Shown here piece after piece: positions 24,493-32,604 of a stretch of 64,000 bases of DNA. The notes beneath the pieces are model-generated. The model was given only the letters and a program-made list of their open reading frames with translations. It was not told the DNA's origin and searched no databases. This DNA comes from Verrucomicrobiaceae bacterium (GTDB lineage: Bacteria; Verrucomicrobiota; Verrucomicrobiia; Verrucomicrobiales; Verrucomicrobiaceae): the NCBI GenBank assembly GCA_016713245.1, contig JADJPM010000004.1:3534001-3598000 (forward strand), read 5' to 3'. The translations under genes were made by a program, and so were the position numbers. Position 1 is the first letter of the stretch. The number at the start of each line of letters is the position of its first letter.

Positions 24493-25803
24493 TTACAGCT
24501 TGTCGTGCATCTCATGCACCTTCTTGGCGATGCGGTCCTCGACATCCTCGGCCCATCCAGCGGCGGCTTCGTAGCCGCCTTCTTTGAGCACGCGAAGGCT
24601 TGGCATGTAGCCGGTGTAGTCGTTCGAGTAACCGGCCACCCACACCCCTGCCTCGCCCGCAAACTCGCGTTTGAAGCGCAGGGAATAATCGACCACCACC
24701 TCACTGCCGAGGGTGATGAAGGTTAGATCCTTGCCGATCTTGATGACCTGCACGGGATAGTCGTGGTCTTCGCGCTTCTTGTTGGCGTAGCTGAGCTTGA
24801 TCTCCTCATACGCGGCGCGGATCGGACCTGTAACGGCTCGCGGATTCACGCTAAGAGCCATCTCGACGGCATTTGAGAGCGAGCGACCATGCTGCATGGA
24901 GAGTTCGAGATCGGTGACACCTGGAACGACATCACTGCGTCGCGGATAGGGATTCTGATCGCCGCCGCAGCCCATCAAAAACAAGGCGGTGAAGCCCGGG
25001 CGATGCTCCTGAAGGTATTCCTGCGCGAAGCCCGCGTAGTCGCCGCACCAGTTGTAGAAGCCGAGGGAGGTGTTGTGGCAGGCATAACCGAAGAGCGTGG
25101 CCTTTAACGTGCCGTCGGGTGCCTCGACCCGCAGCGCCGGCACCTCGTGATCGACCGGACCATTCGGATTCGGAGCCTTGTTGGCGTTCGGATGGTCGGG
25201 CGGCAGCGTGTAGTCACGGCGACGGTTCATCGCGAAGCCGCAGCGGGCCTTGTTCCAGGTGAGGCGGGCGGGTTGCATGTCCGTCAAAGCTTTGCCGATG
25301 AGGGCGACGAGGTCGCTTTGCAGCTTCTGCGTGTAGTCCCAGGCATCGCGGGCACGCTGATCATCTTTTTCCGTGAGCGGCGTGGTGCGCAACGACGGCC
25401 CGCTGTGCGTGTGCGAGGCGTTCATGACCAGATTGGCCTGTGGGAGCTTGAATTGCTTTTCCGCCTCTGCCGCCACCGCACGGCGCATGAGCTGCGGCAC
25501 GCCGATGAGATCCAGCGTGACGAAAACGAGCTTGTTCCCCTGCTCATCTTGAAGCGCCAGCGCCTTGGCAAAAAGCTCCTGTACCTTGCCCTCGGCCGGT
25601 TTTTTCCTCGCGGCATAGCCGGCCATCCACAGCATTTTTTGCGGCGTGACCTTCAGCGTGGCCGCGCCGGCCTTCCAATTCGCCGGAACATGCGGCGCGA
25701 GGGACTTTGGCGGCGCGGGAGGTGACAGTGGCGTGGCCCCAGGAGGCGCGGCGTGCAGGGTGAAAGCGCAAAAGAGGGCGGCGAGAAGGATTCGAGGCAG
25801 CAT
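24493..25803 (-). CDS. Neutral/alkaline ceramidase-like secreted hydrolase
   Basis: A 436-residue exported protein (signal MLPRILLAALFCAFTLHA). The N-terminal domain of neutral/alkaline non-lysosomal ceramidases is recognised from WKAGAATLKVTPQ, VFVTLDLIGVPQ, and NASHTHSGPS, where the His-containing strand carries zinc ligands in the known enzymes. Family members hydrolyse ceramide to sphingosine and fatty acid, but in planctomycetes and verrucomicrobia large numbers of such genes exist with unknown substrates. At 436 residues it lacks the C-terminal Ig-like domain of true ceramidases. The stop is 2 bp from the convergent GH10 stop. Confidence 0.85.
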   Translation of the reverse strand: MLPRILLAALFCAFTLHAAPPGATPLSPPAPPKSLAPHVPANWKAGAATLKVTPQKMLWMAGYAARKKPAEGKVQELFAKALALQDEQGNKLVFVTLDLIGVPQLMRRAVAAEAEKQFKLPQANLVMNASHTHSGPSLRTTPLTEKDDQRARDAWDYTQKLQSDLVALIGKALTDMQPARLTWNKARCGFAMNRRRDYTLPPDHPNANKAPNPNGPVDHEVPALRVEAPDGTLKATLFGYACHNTSLGFYNWCGDYAGFAQEYLQEHRPGFTALFLMGCGGDQNPYPRRSDVVPGVTDLELSMQHGRSLSNAVEMALSVNPRAVTGPIRAAYEEIKLSYANKKREDHDYPVQVIKIGKDLTFITLGSEVVVDYSLRFKREFAGEAGVWVAGYSNDYTGYMPSLRVLKEGGYEAAAGWAEDVEDRIAKKVHEMHDKL

Positions 25804-25920
25804 GAACCTTCTACGCCGCCCGGAGGGCGGTTTTGCCGTCCCCGAGACAGTCTCAAATCTACCAGAAAACCGGTTGATTCACCTTTATCAGCCGCCTATA
25901 GACTCGGCCCCAACGACTTC

Positions 25921-25995
25921 GCGCGGTTAGCTCAGTGGTAGAGCATTACCTTGACATGGTAGGGGTCACAGGTTCGAACCCTGTACCGCGCACCA
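25921..25995 (+). tRNA. tRNA-Val (GAC)
   Basis: Acceptor GCGCGGT (25921-25927) pairs with ACCGCGC (25985-25991). The D-arm AGCTCAGTGGTAGAGC, the anticodon loop TTGACAT with anticodon GAC, and the T-loop GGTTCGAACC are intact. The discriminator A and an encoded CCA end it at 25995. The GIY-YIG gene begins 15 bases later, so both may be on one transcript. Confidence 0.95.
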
Positions 25996-26010
25996 TCTCC
26001 CTCACGAGAG

Positions 26011-26256
26011 ATGAACTTTTTCTACACTTACGTCCTGCTCTGTGCCGATGGGCATCTTTACGTCGGCTACACATCCGATCTCAGGCAGCGATTGAAGCAG
26101 CATCAAGCCGGTGAAGTTCCCTCCACACAACCGAGGCTCCCTGTGAAGCTGGTCTATTATGAGGCCTGCCTTTCTGAGAAAGCAGCCATCTCAAGGGAAA
26201 AGCAGCTCAAGACTGGCTTTGGACGCGCCTATCTGCGAAGGCGGCTGAGCGACTGA
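26011..26256 (+). CDS. GIY-YIG nuclease-domain protein, copy 1
   Basis: An 81-residue single-domain GIY-YIG protein. FYTYVLLCADGHLYVGYTSD provides the two tyrosine strands. Arg in DLRQRLKQH and the Asn/Glu-type region KLVYYEACLSEKAAISREKQLK match the UvrC-like/YhbQ-like family, including the Glu that ligates the metal. Known relatives are small nucleases of repair or homing type. It begins 15 bp after the tRNA-Val CCA, and its ATG lies in a small stem (CATCTC / GAGATG), so translation may depend on tRNA processing or on opening the stem. The ribosome binding site is poor. A nearly identical copy follows. Confidence 0.9.
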   Translation: MNFFYTYVLLCADGHLYVGYTSDLRQRLKQHQAGEVPSTQPRLPVKLVYYEACLSEKAAISREKQLKTGFGRAYLRRRLSD

Positions 26257-26265
26257 TCGGGGTCA

Positions 26266-26305
26266 CCCCCGCCCGCATCGCTACGCGAAGCGTTGCGGGC
26301 GGGGG
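26266..26305. repeat. 40-bp palindrome, orientation A
   Basis: The arms begin CCCCCGCCCGCATCGCTACG and pair 18 of 20 positions with the second half. It splits a copy of the tRNA T-stem: GGGGTCAC lies just before it and GGTTCGAACC follows at 26304. Confidence 0.9.
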
Positions 26306-26328
26306 TTCGAACCCTGTACCGCGCACCA
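26304..26328 (+). repeat. tRNA-Val 3'-end copy 2 (T-arm, acceptor strand, CCA)
   Basis: Identical to tRNA positions 25971-25995. It lacks the 5' half, so it cannot be a tRNA. Confidence 0.95.
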
Positions 26329-26343
26329 TCTCCCTCACGAGAG

Positions 26344-26589
26344 ATGAACTTTTTCTACACTTACGTCCTGCTCTGTGCCGATGGGCATCTTTACGTCGGC
26401 TACACATCCGATCTCAGGCAGCGATTGAAGCAGCATCAAGCCGGTGAAGTTCCCTCCACACAACCGAGGCTCCCTGTGAAGCTGGTCTATTATGAGGCCT
26501 GCCTTTCTGAGAAAGCAGCCATCTCAAGGGAAAAACAGCTCAAGACTGGCTTTGGACGCGCCTATCTGCGAAGGCGGCTGAGCGACTGA
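26344..26589 (+). CDS. GIY-YIG nuclease-domain protein, copy 2
   Basis: Encodes the same 81 residues as the copy at 26011-26256; only one silent base differs (a Lys codon, AAG versus AAA). The frame is open further upstream through the tRNA 3'-end copy and part of the palindrome, but the start at 26344 is the equivalent of copy 1. The near identity shows that the duplication is recent or is kept uniform by gene conversion. It is followed by GGGGTCAC, the inverted palindrome and a third tRNA 3' end. Confidence 0.9.
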   Translation: MNFFYTYVLLCADGHLYVGYTSDLRQRLKQHQAGEVPSTQPRLPVKLVYYEACLSEKAAISREKQLKTGFGRAYLRRRLSD

Positions 26590-26598
26590 TCGGGGTCA

Positions 26599-26638
26599 CA
26601 CCCGCCCGCAACGCTTCGCGTAGCGATGCGGGCGGGGG
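26599..26638. repeat. 40-bp palindrome, orientation B (inverted relative to copy A)
   Basis: This copy matches the reverse complement of 26266-26305 at 39 of 40 positions but matches it directly at only 35. The asymmetric centre (GCAACGCTTCGCGTAGCG) is therefore flipped between the two units. Confidence 0.9.
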
Positions 26639-26661
26639 TTCGAACCCTGTACCGCGCACCA
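26637..26661 (+). repeat. tRNA-Val 3'-end copy 3
   Basis: The same 25 bases as 25971-25995 including CCA. After it the leader is altered (ATCTCTCAACAAGAGAGATG, a small hairpin) and no GIY-YIG gene follows, marking the end of the array. Confidence 0.9.
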
Positions 26662-26702
26662 TCTCTCAACAAGAGAGATGAAATGAGATGAAACGGAAAC
26701 GA

Positions 26703-26810
26703 AGCACTCCGGAGTGATGGAGTTGTGGAGTGATGGGCCGCCACCCAAGCATGGCTCCAACACTCCAACACTCCAACACTCCACGACTCCATTTCTCCAG
26801 CACTCCCCTT
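26703..26810. repeat. Imperfect palindrome built of GGAGTG / CACTCC words
   Basis: The left half has repeated GGAGTGATGGAG-like words (26710-26742). The right half has three copies of ACTCCAAC (about 26760-26783), then CACTCCACGACTCC. The halves are largely complementary, so a long hairpin can form between the tRNA array and the PIG-L gene. No coding signal. Confidence 0.65.
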
Positions 26811-26869
26811 CCCCTGAAACGATCATTGGATTTGCCTGAAGAGCACGACATCATGCGCCACCCCCAGCC

Positions 26870-27718
26870 ATGCAGTTTCGCCATTCCAAGCACGACGTTT
26901 TCATTCCTGACAACACGGATCCGTGGACCGCGCTTCGTCGCGTGACGCACCTCGGCATTGTTTCGCATCAGGACGACCTCGAAATCGCCGCTTACCACGG
27001 CATCACGGAGTGTTTTCATGACAAGAACAAGTGGTTCGGCGGTGTCGTCGTGACCGATGGAGCCGGCAGCCCGCGCAAAGGGGCCTACGCCAGCTACACC
27101 GATGAGGAGATGCAAAAGGAGCGCCTGCTGGAACAGCGCAAAGCGGCCTTCGTGGGCGAGTACAGCATTCAAATTCAGCTCGGCTACCCAAGCGAAGAGG
27201 TGAAGCGCCCGCGCCATGAGCCTTGCATCGCCGATTTGAAGTTCATCCTCGAGCATGCCCAGCCGGAGATTTTGTATCTCCACAATCCCTGCGACCGCCA
27301 CGACACGCATGTAGCCACCTTTCTTCGCTGCATCGAGGCCCTGCGTGATCTCCCCAAAGAGATGCGCCCCAAGAAGGTCTATGGCTGCGAGGTCTGGCGA
27401 AAACTCGACTGGCTGCTCGCGAATGACAAAGTCATGCTCAGCGTGGACAAGCATCCGCACCTGCTGCGCCCTTTGCTGGGTGTTTTCGACAGCCAGATCG
27501 CCGGCGGCAAGCGCTACGACCTCGCCGAAGAAGGCCTGCGCCATGCCAACGCGACCTACTTTGACTCGCACACCACTGACGGTGCCGAATCGTTGAACTT
27601 CGCCATGGATATGACGCCGCTCATCGAGGACGACCAGCTCGACATGGAGCAGTTCGCCACTCGCTTTGTTCGGCGACTCGAAGACGATGTGCGTGAACGC
27701 GTGCGCCGCTTCATGTGA
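26870..27718 (+). CDS. PIG-L (LmbE-like) family deacetylase
   Basis: A 282-residue cytosolic protein. GIVSHQDDLEIAAYHG near residue 30 matches the zinc-binding motif (P/S)HxDDxE of N-acetylglucosamine-type deacetylases. NPCDRHDTHVATFL near residue 145 supplies the later His ligands. Family members remove acetyl from GlcNAc-linked small molecules such as bacillithiol or mycothiol precursors and glycolipids. The substrate here is unknown. There is no signal peptide. It is convergent with the MFS gene, overlapping its stop by 8 bases. Confidence 0.85.
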   Translation: MQFRHSKHDVFIPDNTDPWTALRRVTHLGIVSHQDDLEIAAYHGITECFHDKNKWFGGVVVTDGAGSPRKGAYASYTDEEMQKERLLEQRKAAFVGEYSIQIQLGYPSEEVKRPRHEPCIADLKFILEHAQPEILYLHNPCDRHDTHVATFLRCIEALRDLPKEMRPKKVYGCEVWRKLDWLLANDKVMLSVDKHPHLLRPLLGVFDSQIAGGKRYDLAEEGLRHANATYFDSHTTDGAESLNFAMDMTPLIEDDQLDMEQFATRFVRRLEDDVRERVRRFM

Positions 27719-28886
27719 TCGTGGTCGCATGGCCGCGCTTCGAAAGAATCAGCACGGCAGCCAGCACGCCGAGAGCGGCATTGATGGCCCAAAGTAGATC
27801 TGGATGATGATCGTAGAGCGGCATACCCAGTGCTGAACTGGCAGTGCTCCCGATGGACCAGGCGAAGCTCAAAAAGCCGACGTAGCGCCCACGCATATCC
27901 TCCGGTGCCATGTCTGCGGCGTAGGCCTGCTGCCGGGAAAAGGCGCTCATCTCACCCACGGTGAAAATCACCATCATGAGCACGAACGCGATGAGTGCCC
28001 CGCTGCCGAGGAAGACGAGAAAGCTCGCCCCCATCAGAATGTAGCCCAGCGCCAGCACGCCGCGCACCGGCCAGGGGCGCAGCATGGCTGCCAGCGGCAC
28101 CTCAAAGAGGCAAATCATCACGCCATTGAGCGCCAACACATAGCCGCACCAGTCGAGCGGCAGTCCATTGCGCTCAAAGTGCAGCGGAAAGGTCGTGTTC
28201 GTCTGCCGGAAGATCCACGCGGTGCAGAGGCAAGCTCCGAAAAGCGCGAGGAAGGGCCGGTTTTGCCGAATCGAGACCCAGGCATGGCTCCAGCCCGCCT
28301 GCGAGGCCTCGGTGCGCCGCCCCTTTGGCAGGCAGATCCAGGCGATGAGGCCAAAAATGACCGAGGTGACCGCATCGACCGCAAACAGCCAGAAGAAGGA
28401 CGCATGCTCCGCCAACAATCCGGCCGTCGCAGGGCCCAGCGACCACGCCAAGTTCACCGCGAACCGTTGCACCGCGAAGGCAATCACCCGGTGCTCCTGC
28501 GGCACAATGTCCTGCACGAGCGCCGCACTGGCCGGATGCCCGGCCTCATTCACCGCACCCGTGATGAAGGCGAGCACGGCCAACGCACGCCAATCGACGG
28601 CCTGGGATAAGGCGAGCATGCACACGGCCCCCGCAAAGGCGGAGATGGCCATCGTGATGTTTCTGCCGAGACGGTCGGCCAGCCAGCCACCGAGCCAGGC
28701 GGCGGCGAAACTCCCCACGGAATAGGCGGCGATGGCATAGCCAGCCTGCGCGGCGGTATTCCCGTTCCGAGTGATGAACAGGGCGAGGAACGGCACGACG
28801 AAAACGCCGAACCGATTGACGAAGGTCGCTCCTATGAGAACCCAGAAGGGTCTGGGCAGGAGCCGTAACTGAGAAGAAAGGGACAT
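27711..28886 (-). CDS. Major facilitator superfamily transporter
   Basis: A 391-residue protein with about 11-12 hydrophobic helices. The loop between helices 2 and 3 carries the MFS signature GGWLADRLGR. The layout (6+6 helices with a short central loop RRTEASQAG) is that of small-molecule efflux or sugar transporters. The substrate cannot be assigned. It lies downstream of gap on the same strand but is separated from it by a strong terminator, so it is probably transcribed on its own. Confidence 0.85.
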   Translation of the reverse strand: MSLSSQLRLLPRPFWVLIGATFVNRFGVFVVPFLALFITRNGNTAAQAGYAIAAYSVGSFAAAWLGGWLADRLGRNITMAISAFAGAVCMLALSQAVDWRALAVLAFITGAVNEAGHPASAALVQDIVPQEHRVIAFAVQRFAVNLAWSLGPATAGLLAEHASFFWLFAVDAVTSVIFGLIAWICLPKGRRTEASQAGWSHAWVSIRQNRPFLALFGACLCTAWIFRQTNTTFPLHFERNGLPLDWCGYVLALNGVMICLFEVPLAAMLRPWPVRGVLALGYILMGASFLVFLGSGALIAFVLMMVIFTVGEMSAFSRQQAYAADMAPEDMRGRYVGFLSFAWSIGSTASSALGMPLYDHHPDLLWAINAALGVLAAVLILSKRGHATTIT

Positions 28887-28937
28887 GATTGGAAAATGAA
28901 TAAGGGATGCATGGGGAGAGTGGAGATGAGCAGGTAC

Positions 28938-28975
28938 GCAAAACGGGCCGGCTCGTGTGAGCCGGCCCGTTGAAG
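28938..28975 (-). terminator. Terminator downstream of gap
   Basis: 13-bp perfect stem AACGGGCCGGCTC / GAGCCGGCCCGTT with a 4-base loop. Read on the minus strand it is followed by TTTTGCG. It lies about 35 bp after the gap stop. Confidence 0.8.
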
Positions 28976-29004
28976 GCTTTCAAGGTTGCTGTGTTCGTTT
29001 CGGA

Positions 29005-30054
29005 TTACAGGCCTTTGCTCACAATGTATTTCACGAGATCGACGACTCGGTTGGAGTAACCCCACTCGTTGTCATACCAGCTCACGAGCTTGAAGAACTT
29101 GCTGTTCAGCTCGATGCCGGAGCCGGCGTCGAAGATGGAGCTGTGCTGGTCGTGCATGAAATCGGTGCTCACCACTTCGTCGGCGGTCCAGTTGAGGATG
29201 CCCTTGAGGTAGGTCTCGCTGGCCTTCTTCATGGCGGCGGAGATTTCCTTGTAGCTGGTTTCCTTCTCCGTCTTCACAGTGAGATCGACCACGGAGACCG
29301 TCGGCGTTGGAACGCGGAAGGACATGCCGGTGAGCTTGCCCTTCACTTCCGGGATGGCGAGGCCCACGGCCTTGGCAGCACCGGTGCTGCTCGGGATGAT
29401 GTTGATCGCGGCGCTGCGGCCACCTTTCCAATCCTTGGCGCTCGGGCCGTCCACGGTCTTCTGCGTGGCGGTGTAGCTGTGGATGGTGGTCATGAGGCCT
29501 TCAGCCACTCCGAATCCTTCTTTGAGAAGCACATGCACCACGGGGGCAAGGCAGTTCGTCGTGCAGGAGGCATTGGAGATAACGTGATGCTTGCTGGCAT
29601 CATACTTCTCATGGTTCACGCCCATGACGATGGTGATGTCCTCTTCCTTGCCGGGAGCGGAGATGATGACTTTCTTTGCGCCAGCGTCGATATGACCCTG
29701 GGCCTTGCTGCGCTCGGTGAAAAGGCCGGTGGATTCGATCACGATGTCCACGCCGAGTTCCTTCCAAGGAAGGGCGGAGGGACCCGCACGCACGGCGAGG
29801 CATTTGATCTCGTTGCCATCGACCACCAGGATGTCGTCCTCGGCGAGGTCAGGGCTGCTCTTCTTGGAGAAAACGTTCTCACGGGCTTTACCCTGCGTGG
29901 AGTCATACTTCACGAGGTAGGCGAGGTTGTCCGCAGGGACGAGGTCATTGACGGCCACGACCTGGATCTCTTTGCCCAGGAGGCCCTGATCACAGATTGC
30001 GCGAAAAACGAGGCGTCCGATGCGCCCGAAACCATTGATGCCGATTTTGACCAT
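29005..30054 (-). CDS. gap: Glyceraldehyde-3-phosphate dehydrogenase, type I
   Basis: A 349-residue cytosolic enzyme of glycolysis and gluconeogenesis that oxidises glyceraldehyde 3-phosphate to 1,3-bisphosphoglycerate. The NAD-binding Rossmann motif INGFGRIGRLVFRA is at the N-terminus, and the catalytic Cys164 sits in ASCTTNCLAP. The usual SYTATQKTVDGPS and WYDNEWGYSNRVVDL segments follow. The slightly longer length than 330-340 comes from a few extra residues in the N-terminal domain. The gene has its own terminator and is divergent from obg. Confidence 0.97.
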   Translation of the reverse strand: MVKIGINGFGRIGRLVFRAICDQGLLGKEIQVVAVNDLVPADNLAYLVKYDSTQGKARENVFSKKSSPDLAEDDILVVDGNEIKCLAVRAGPSALPWKELGVDIVIESTGLFTERSKAQGHIDAGAKKVIISAPGKEEDITIVMGVNHEKYDASKHHVISNASCTTNCLAPVVHVLLKEGFGVAEGLMTTIHSYTATQKTVDGPSAKDWKGGRSAAINIIPSSTGAAKAVGLAIPEVKGKLTGMSFRVPTPTVSVVDLTVKTEKETSYKEISAAMKKASETYLKGILNWTADEVVSTDFMHDQHSSIFDAGSGIELNSKFFKLVSWYDNEWGYSNRVVDLVKYIVSKGL

Positions 30055-30215
30055 AGTGTGTTCGATTGAGTTTGGAGTTTTTTGAGGGCCGCAGACCTAG
30101 CCCGGCAGGGGGGCATGTCAACCGTGGAGGCTACCCGCGGCAGCAAGCAGCCTGCCAATCACCAGACTTTCGCCATTGCCCCGCTCCGCTTAGGCGCTAC
30201 GTCTTCCCCCAACTC

Positions 30216-31253
30216 ATGTTTGTCGATCAGATCAAAGTTTATGCCCGCGCCGGTAAAGGTGGCGACGGGTCCGTGCATTTTCACCGTGGCAAGTTCCGTC
30301 CCAAAGGCGGCCCCGACGGAGGCGATGGTGGCCGTGGTGGCAGCGTCATCCTCGAAGTCGATCCCAGCACGGACAGCCTGCGCAATTACGTCTTCAATGG
30401 CAAGCTCATCGCCGAGGACGGCCAGGGCGGCCTCGGCAGGCAATGCACCGGTCGCAGCGCCGTCGATAAAGTGTACAAAGTGCCACCGGGCACCGTGGTG
30501 AGCCGCATCATCGAGGAAGAGGACCCTGAAACCGGTGAGTCCGTTCTCCGCTTCGAGCCTGTGGCTGATCTCGTCGAGACGGGATCGCATTTTGTGCTCT
30601 GCAAAGGCGGCAAGGGTGGCAAAGGAAACATGAATTTCGTCACCAGCACGCATCAGGCACCGCGTGAATTCACCCCTGGCACGCCGGGTGATGAAGGCAG
30701 CTTCCACTTTGAGCTGCGCAGCATCGCCGAGGCAGGCCTCGTGGGCGCGCCGAACGCGGGCAAATCCACCCTGCTCTCCAAGCTGAGCGCCGCGAAGCCA
30801 AAGATCGCCAACTACCCCTTCACCACGCTCCAGCCGATGGTGGGCGTGATCGAATTTGCCCCCTTCCGCCGTGGCACGCTGGCGGACATCCCCGGCCTCA
30901 TCGAAGGGGCGCATCAAAACATCGGCCTCGGCCATGATTTCCTGCGCCACATCATGCGCTGCCGCGTGCTTCTTTTCGTCGTCGATACCGCCGGCACCGA
31001 GGGCCGTGATCCTGTGGCCGATCTCGAAACCGTCCGCACGGAGGTGTCCCTCTACTCCAAGGAGCTCTCCAAGCGTCCCTGGTGCATCATTGCGAACAAA
31101 TGCGATCTCCCCGAATCCGAGCCCCATCTCGCCAATCTCAAAGAGCGCTTCAAACGCGTCAAAATCCATCCCGTCTCCGCCCAGACCGGCCAGGGCCTCG
31201 ACAAGCTCCGCTCCTGGCTCGATGACAAGATCGGCTACGATGTGACGAAGTAA
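30216..31253 (+). CDS. obg: Obg/CgtA GTPase
   Basis: A 345-residue essential GTPase that associates with the 50S ribosomal subunit and links ribosome assembly to growth state. The N-terminal glycine-rich Obg fold (1-158) is clear: FVDQIKVYARAGKGGDG, RPKGGPDGGDGGRGG and GKGGKGNMNF. The G domain follows with G1 GAPNAGKST, G3 DIPGLIEGA, and G4 NKCD. The variable C-terminal extension is short, ending soon after the G5 region. ATG 30216 is chosen because the Obg fold begins there; the longer frame upstream has no similarity to the family. Confidence 0.95.
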   Translation: MFVDQIKVYARAGKGGDGSVHFHRGKFRPKGGPDGGDGGRGGSVILEVDPSTDSLRNYVFNGKLIAEDGQGGLGRQCTGRSAVDKVYKVPPGTVVSRIIEEEDPETGESVLRFEPVADLVETGSHFVLCKGGKGGKGNMNFVTSTHQAPREFTPGTPGDEGSFHFELRSIAEAGLVGAPNAGKSTLLSKLSAAKPKIANYPFTTLQPMVGVIEFAPFRRGTLADIPGLIEGAHQNIGLGHDFLRHIMRCRVLLFVVDTAGTEGRDPVADLETVRTEVSLYSKELSKRPWCIIANKCDLPESEPHLANLKERFKRVKIHPVSAQTGQGLDKLRSWLDDKIGYDVTK

Positions 31254-31267
31254 GTGTTTTTGATCTC

Positions 31268-32590
31268 TTACTTCTCCGCCGCCTCAGGTGTGTAAGAGGC
31301 AGCGAGATCGACTTTGAAGCGCCAGTTGATGACCTCGGCTTGTGGGGCGTCCTGGCGTTGGAAAGTCAATGAGACCACGACTTCCTCACGGCGAATGCGG
31401 TAGGGGAACTGGTAGCGCAGGCTCTTTGAGGCCTCGTCATAGAGGGCGGGCACGGTGCCCAGGCCACCGATGCGGAGCTTCACGCTTTCGGGGATCACAG
31501 CACCAACGTTCGCTAGGCTGGCCTCGATCATTGGGCGACGATCCGTGATGATGGAATCGGGCTTCGGGGTGAGTTCGACGATCAATTTGCCGCTCTCGTC
31601 CTTCGCATCGGCGAGGAGAAATTTGTTTGAGGCGACATCACCACGTCCACGGAAGCTGGTGGCGAGCTTGAAGTTGGTGTCGCTATCCCCGTGGATGATA
31701 TAGCGGCCAAGTTTCCCATTGGGCGTCTCCCAGCCGACCTTTTGGCCGTTCACGGTGACGAGGCTTTCGTAGCCGATTTGGAGGCCGGTCTCCATGATGG
31801 CATCGTCAAAGATGCCGTAGGGATAGGCGAAGGAAGGAATCTTCACTTTGAGATTCTGCTCCAGGAACTCCCGCGAGTCCTTCAACTCGGAGAGAATCCA
31901 CTGCTGGAAGTCTGCATCGGTCATCTTGCCCTTCGGCTTCTTTTTGAGGCTCTCATGCGAGACGCTGTGGCTGCCGATCTCGCAGCCATGCTGCATCATC
32001 TCTTTGATCTGTGCCCAGTTCATCGAGCGGCCGCCGATGTTCACATACTTCTTGTAAAGATAGACCGTGAACGGGAAGCCAAACTCCTTCAGCACGGGAT
32101 AGGCATAGGTGTAAACGCCTTCCCAGCCGTCGTCGAAGGTGATGACGATGGACTCTTGCGGGATGTTCTTTTCGCCCTTCTTCCAGGCCATCACATCGGC
32201 CAGCGGGATGACTGGGATCTGCGAGTCTTTGATGGCCTGCATCTGCTCGCGGAATTTCGATCCCGCGATGAGCATCGGGCTGCCGCCACGGTCACGCACG
32301 TCGTGGTAGCCGAGGACGGCCACGTTGGCGGATTTGTTCAGCTCAAAGGCGGGAGCGGCCGGGATCACCGGCTCCGGAGCGGCGGCTTCGAGCATGGCGG
32401 AGTCCTTCAGCTTCTTCTCGATGAGCTCCTGCTCGGGCGTGAGCTGTGGCTCGGCCGGCTTGGGCGCGGGTTTGGGCGGCAGGGCGCCGCTTTTCTCCGC
32501 GAGGCGCTCCAGCTTGTCCTGGATGCGCTTGCACGCAGGCAGCGCCGCGAGGGACAGCAGGGCGAGGATCGAAAGCGTGAGACGATGCAT
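31268..32590 (-). CDS. Polysaccharide deacetylase lipoprotein
   Basis: A 440-residue exported protein with a lipoprotein signal (LSLAALPAC, Cys at about 19). A Pro/Lys-rich linker and then the NodB homology domain follow (about 85-330). The domain shows VLGYHDVRD, the catalytic ITFDDGWEG motif with the base Asp, and the zinc-ligand His pair in IGSHSVSHESL. A beta-rich C-terminal domain (330-440) completes it. Such enzymes remove N-acetyl groups from peptidoglycan or exopolysaccharide. It is the last gene of a four-gene operon with three secreted proteins, after a 14-bp gap. Confidence 0.9.
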   Translation of the reverse strand: MHRLTLSILALLSLAALPACKRIQDKLERLAEKSGALPPKPAPKPAEPQLTPEQELIEKKLKDSAMLEAAAPEPVIPAAPAFELNKSANVAVLGYHDVRDRGGSPMLIAGSKFREQMQAIKDSQIPVIPLADVMAWKKGEKNIPQESIVITFDDGWEGVYTYAYPVLKEFGFPFTVYLYKKYVNIGGRSMNWAQIKEMMQHGCEIGSHSVSHESLKKKPKGKMTDADFQQWILSELKDSREFLEQNLKVKIPSFAYPYGIFDDAIMETGLQIGYESLVTVNGQKVGWETPNGKLGRYIIHGDSDTNFKLATSFRGRGDVASNKFLLADAKDESGKLIVELTPKPDSIITDRRPMIEASLANVGAVIPESVKLRIGGLGTVPALYDEASKSLRYQFPYRIRREEVVVSLTFQRQDAPQAEVINWRFKVDLAASYTPEAAEK

Positions 32591-32604
32591 GAATGGGAAA
32601 AAGG

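Larger units (their letters stand above)
25971..26660. repeat. 333-bp tandem duplication: tRNA 3' end, GIY-YIG gene, palindrome
   Basis: The unit starts at GGTTCGAACC of the tRNA T-arm (25971) and repeats at 26304; a third start at 26637 carries only the tRNA 3' end. The spacing is exactly 333 bp both times. Each unit holds 25 bases of the tRNA 3' end including CCA, a short leader, a GIY-YIG gene, the tRNA-like bases GGGGTCAC, and a 40-bp palindrome. The two gene copies differ by a single synonymous base; the palindromes are opposite in orientation. Confidence 0.95.

Noticed and set aside
26304..26661. Two further tRNA-Val genes in the tandem array
   Set aside because: Only the T-arm, acceptor strand and CCA are present; D-arm and anticodon arm are missing.
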